Source: Propionibacteriaceae bacterium | GTDB lineage: Bacteria > Actinomycetota > Actinomycetes > Propionibacteriales > Propionibacteriaceae | Direction: 5' to 3' | DNA: 6,468 nt | NCBI GenBank assembly: GCA_031262845.1 | Contig: JAISGZ010000074.1 | Location: 1-6,468, forward strand | Shown: piece by piece, positions 4,757 through 6,468 of the stretch | How the letters are laid out: each line of letters starts with the position of its first letter | Position numbering within the stretch: the stretch's first letter is position 1 | The notes under the pieces: generated by a model | The model's input: only the letters and a program-made list of their open reading frames with translations | What the model was told of the DNA's origin: nothing | The model's database searches: none | Translations under genes and position numbers: made by a program

Positions 4757-6073
4757 CTACTTTCCAATACCGTCCAGGGCAGAAAGTAAGAGTCCGAGGG
4801 CATCAGACGCCGTGATCAGTTCGGTGTGCCAGGGAGCTTGGTGTTGGATGACTGAACTTTCATCGTAGTTCTCCCAGGTCAAGCCTTGCCGTTGCATACG
4901 CTCAATTGTGGCGACCGGGTCGAACGTCTCTGGTTCGCCCTGAATCTCGGATGTGATTTCTCCATATGACGACAGCGACACTACCTGCTGAGTCTCCTCC
5001 GTTTGCCAGGTCCCGGCGAGTTCATTCAGACGAAGGGTACGCTGCAACGGCAAGGATAAAAATCGCCAGGTTCCGTTTCCGGTCGGCACTGTCTCCTGAA
5101 CCTGTTGTTCGACCTCCCGCATGACCTGTTCTGGGATGCGCTTAGTTCCGAACAGTTTCTTCACTTCGCGATACTCAGTAACAAGTTTCTGCTCCTTGAC
5201 TGTTCGGGTGACTGTTTTCGTCTCGCTTGTACTGAAGGAGGCTTTACGTCTTAGAGCTGCAGCCGCTGCTTGCTTCGCACGGCCGGACAAGTCGGACATC
5301 CGCAAAGAGCTGGTAAGCGGTCCCCGCATGAAGTCACTCTGAACATCCTCCTCCTCTATAGTGAGCGCGACCAGACCTGTATTAGGCAAGCCATTTCTGA
5401 TCAGATTGTTCACCGCGTAGATTGCCGACCCACCGAAGTATGTCGCTGCGCACAGTATTTGACGCGGATCGTAATCGGCACGTTGCTGCAAGATGTCACA
5501 AATGTCTTCGATTAATAACTCGGCAACTGTCATACAATCCGCCAGATAGAACTTCAGATCGTTGGCCAGGACCCGACCAGCCCATTTCCTCAAATCGTCG
5601 TCAGAAACACTTGCAGGAACTTCACTGCGTAGCGTTTTGAGCCAGGCTTCGGTGTCTACAGCACGGACACATTGTGGGAATTGGAATTCCACCGGTCCAG
5701 TGGACCATTCGCTGCGCCACCTTGATGCCCAAGTTTCGTCAAGGGACTTCATGTAGTTAACGAATGGGCTGATCGCGGTCGAATCCATTCCCTTGTCATA
5801 GTCCCCGGTCATGCTGGCGTCCGTGGCCCACATGCGAATGGCCATCCTTTCCGCACCCCACCGGATTTGCTTCTCCCGTGGGTTGTGCGGTGGTATCAGG
5901 GCGGCATACTCTTTGTACAAAGATATGGCGGTTTGCACTTCGGATGGCGAGGGGCGCGTACCACGGGTCCACGAGTTAAAGATCACTCTAAAGTCGTCAA
6001 ATTGCTCTTCGCCATATTCTTGAATGTCTTGAAGCGGACCACCAGCCACGCTCGTCGGCGTTTCATCAGACAT
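4757..6073 (-). CDS. Uncharacterised 438-residue protein
   Basis: I do not recognise a family. The protein is soluble in appearance, with no signal peptide or membrane helix, and has 12 tryptophans, many in residues 72-164 (for example DETWASRWRSEW, 112-123). Residues 160-230 look helical. Residues 284-330 are highly charged and Thr/Val/Glu/Lys-rich (TKTVTRTVKEQKLVTEYREV onward), suggesting an extended helix or coiled coil that links an N-terminal part (1-280) to a C-terminal part (335-438). No catalytic signature such as Walker A, a protease triad or a nuclease motif is evident. The start is ATG 6073-6071: GGAAGG (about 6087-6082) precedes it on the minus strand at good spacing, whereas an in-frame start at 6118 would add 15 residues rich in Cys and Arg from inside the previous gene. 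It overlaps the end of the 50-residue gene by 8 bases, which suggests co-translation. Confidence 0.85.
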   Translation of the reverse strand: MSDETPTSVAGGPLQDIQEYGEEQFDDFRVIFNSWTRGTRPSPSEVQTAISLYKEYAALIPPHNPREKQIRWGAERMAIRMWATDASMTGDYDKGMDSTAISPFVNYMKSLDETWASRWRSEWSTGPVEFQFPQCVRAVDTEAWLKTLRSEVPASVSDDDLRKWAGRVLANDLKFYLADCMTVAELLIEDICDILQQRADYDPRQILCAATYFGGSAIYAVNNLIRNGLPNTGLVALTIEEEDVQSDFMRGPLTSSLRMSDLSGRAKQAAAAALRRKASFSTSETKTVTRTVKEQKLVTEYREVKKLFGTKRIPEQVMREVEQQVQETVPTGNGTWRFLSLPLQRTLRLNELAGTWQTEETQQVVSLSSYGEITSEIQGEPETFDPVATIERMQRQGLTWENYDESSVIQHQAPWHTELITASDALGLLLSALDGIGK

Positions 6074-6218
6074 GAGTATTTCCTTCCTTGCCTTGCACCG
6101 ACACGGAGCAACCAGCAAACTCGACGGGGAACTTGACGACGCTCAGCATCGCGTCAGGGTTCGCAGCCACGGCGCGCGGCAGGCTCCCCAGTTCGTCGTC
6201 CGTGCAAATGATTGGCAT
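6066..6218 (-). CDS. Uncharacterised 50-residue protein
   Basis: A small open frame starts at ATG 6218-6216, preceded on the minus strand by AAAGGA with about six bases between, a good ribosome binding site. It begins MPIICTDDELGSLPRAVAAN and ends with TGA at 6068-6066, eight bases inside the following 438-codon gene. Its codons favour G and C in third position (GCC GTG GCT GCG AAC, then GTC GTC AAG TTC CCC GTC GAG), as in a true gene. It has two cysteines (5 and 36), no membrane segment and a mixed helix/strand look (LSVVKFPVEFAGCSVSV). The family is unknown. Overlap with the next gene implies coupled expression and perhaps a partner role, for example an adaptor or an antidote, but this is inference only. 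A modified-peptide precursor is conceivable, yet no leader motif or maturation enzyme is visible nearby. Confidence 0.7.
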   Translation of the reverse strand: MPIICTDDELGSLPRAVAANPDAMLSVVKFPVEFAGCSVSVQGKEGNTHV

Positions 6219-6296
6219 GTTGATTCCTTTGGTTGATGGATTCTGGAAAGGTGATAAGTCCGACGCAAATTGTCGCGATACGAATACAGGCGTCCT

Positions 6297-6467
6297 CTAC
6301 TTCTTCTGAAAGCATTTCGCCAACTCGTTCATGACCTTAACGCTCATGGAATAGCTGGAGGCTTTCCTGTCAAAAACGCGGATGGCTACGCCGGCCACAC
6401 CACCGTAGCCTCCTGGCGCGAGCATGATCCTCCTCTGAGGGCCTTCGTCGTCGATAACCAGGGCGAT
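6297..6467 (-). CDS. 3' end of an uncharacterised gene (partial at the right edge)
   Basis: The minus frame enters the window at 6467 and runs 56 codons to TAG at 6299-6297. It begins IALVIDDEGPQRRIM, continues LAPGGYGGVAGVAIRVFD and ends MNELAKCFQKK. The open frame, good codon bias and position ahead of two same-strand genes support a real gene. An ATG at 6425-6423 has AGGAGG only three bases before it (6434-6429), too tight for an efficient start, so I take it as internal to a longer gene, though a 42-residue protein starting there cannot be excluded. The 78 bases to the next gene carry no terminator, which is compatible with one operon. No family recognised. Confidence 0.65.
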   Translation of the reverse strand: MALVIDDEGPQRRIMLAPGGYGGVAGVAIRVFDRKASSYSMSVKVMNELAKCFQKK

Positions 6468-6468
6468 C

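Noticed and set aside
6154..6315. Alternative 53-codon minus-strand frame beginning MLSEEVEDACIRIATICVGL
   Set aside because: Its first half looks protein-like, but it overlaps the 50-residue gene in another frame, has no good ribosome site, and its tail turns Arg-rich. Kept only as a possibility.
1..6468. CRISPR array, tRNA or rRNA genes
   Set aside because: No regularly spaced repeats and no tRNA-like arms or conserved rRNA stretches were seen on either strand.

Overview
The window looks like chromosomal DNA of an actinobacterium of moderate to high G+C content. The clearest reason is the MutY at 2518-3411: it is short, has no C-terminal NUDIX-type domain, and from its N-terminal motifs to its C-terminal tail it resembles mycobacterial MutY as I remember it. 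GTG starts and a probable leaderless vapB promoter agree with this. No genus can be named from the sequence alone.

Left part (1-3411), housekeeping and toxin-antitoxin genes. Bases 1-45 are probably the tail of a plus-strand membrane-protein gene. It converges on rmuC (226-1554, minus), which encodes a membrane-anchored coiled-coil RmuC family protein. Between the two stop codons lies a 184-base foldback element (42-225) with perfect 20-base terminal inverted repeats, CTAG at both outer ends and several concentric inner stems. Upstream of rmuC on the same strand is a type II toxin-antitoxin pair, a Phd/YefM-like antitoxin (2044-2274) and a PIN-domain VapC-like toxin (1658-2047), overlapping by ATGA. 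Divergent from it is mutY. The region between vapB and mutY contains an AT-rich 10+10-base palindrome (2462-2485) that overlaps the likely mutY promoter.

Right part (3412-6468), accessory in character. Composition drops: two sampled 60-base blocks in 4321-4560 are 42% G+C, against 75% for a block inside mutY. A class I SAM-dependent methyltransferase on the minus strand (3659-4282) has intact motifs but no usable start codon, so a 5' frameshift, a lost start or a sequence error is likely. Bases 4283-4756 hold no convincing gene but contain two inverted repeats. From 4757 to the right edge there is a minus-strand run of three genes I do not recognise: the 3' end of one gene (6297-6467), a 50-residue protein (6066-6218) and a 438-residue Trp-rich protein (4757-6073). 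The last two overlap by 8 bases and each has its own ribosome binding site. This run is the best candidate for an undescribed system, but its function cannot be read from the sequence.

Functionally, MutY removes adenine mispaired with oxidised guanine, and RmuC family proteins are linked to DNA recombination and stability. The VapBC-like pair sits between them but need not take part in repair. Nothing seen links the methyltransferase to the unknown cluster except that they share a strand and are neighbours.
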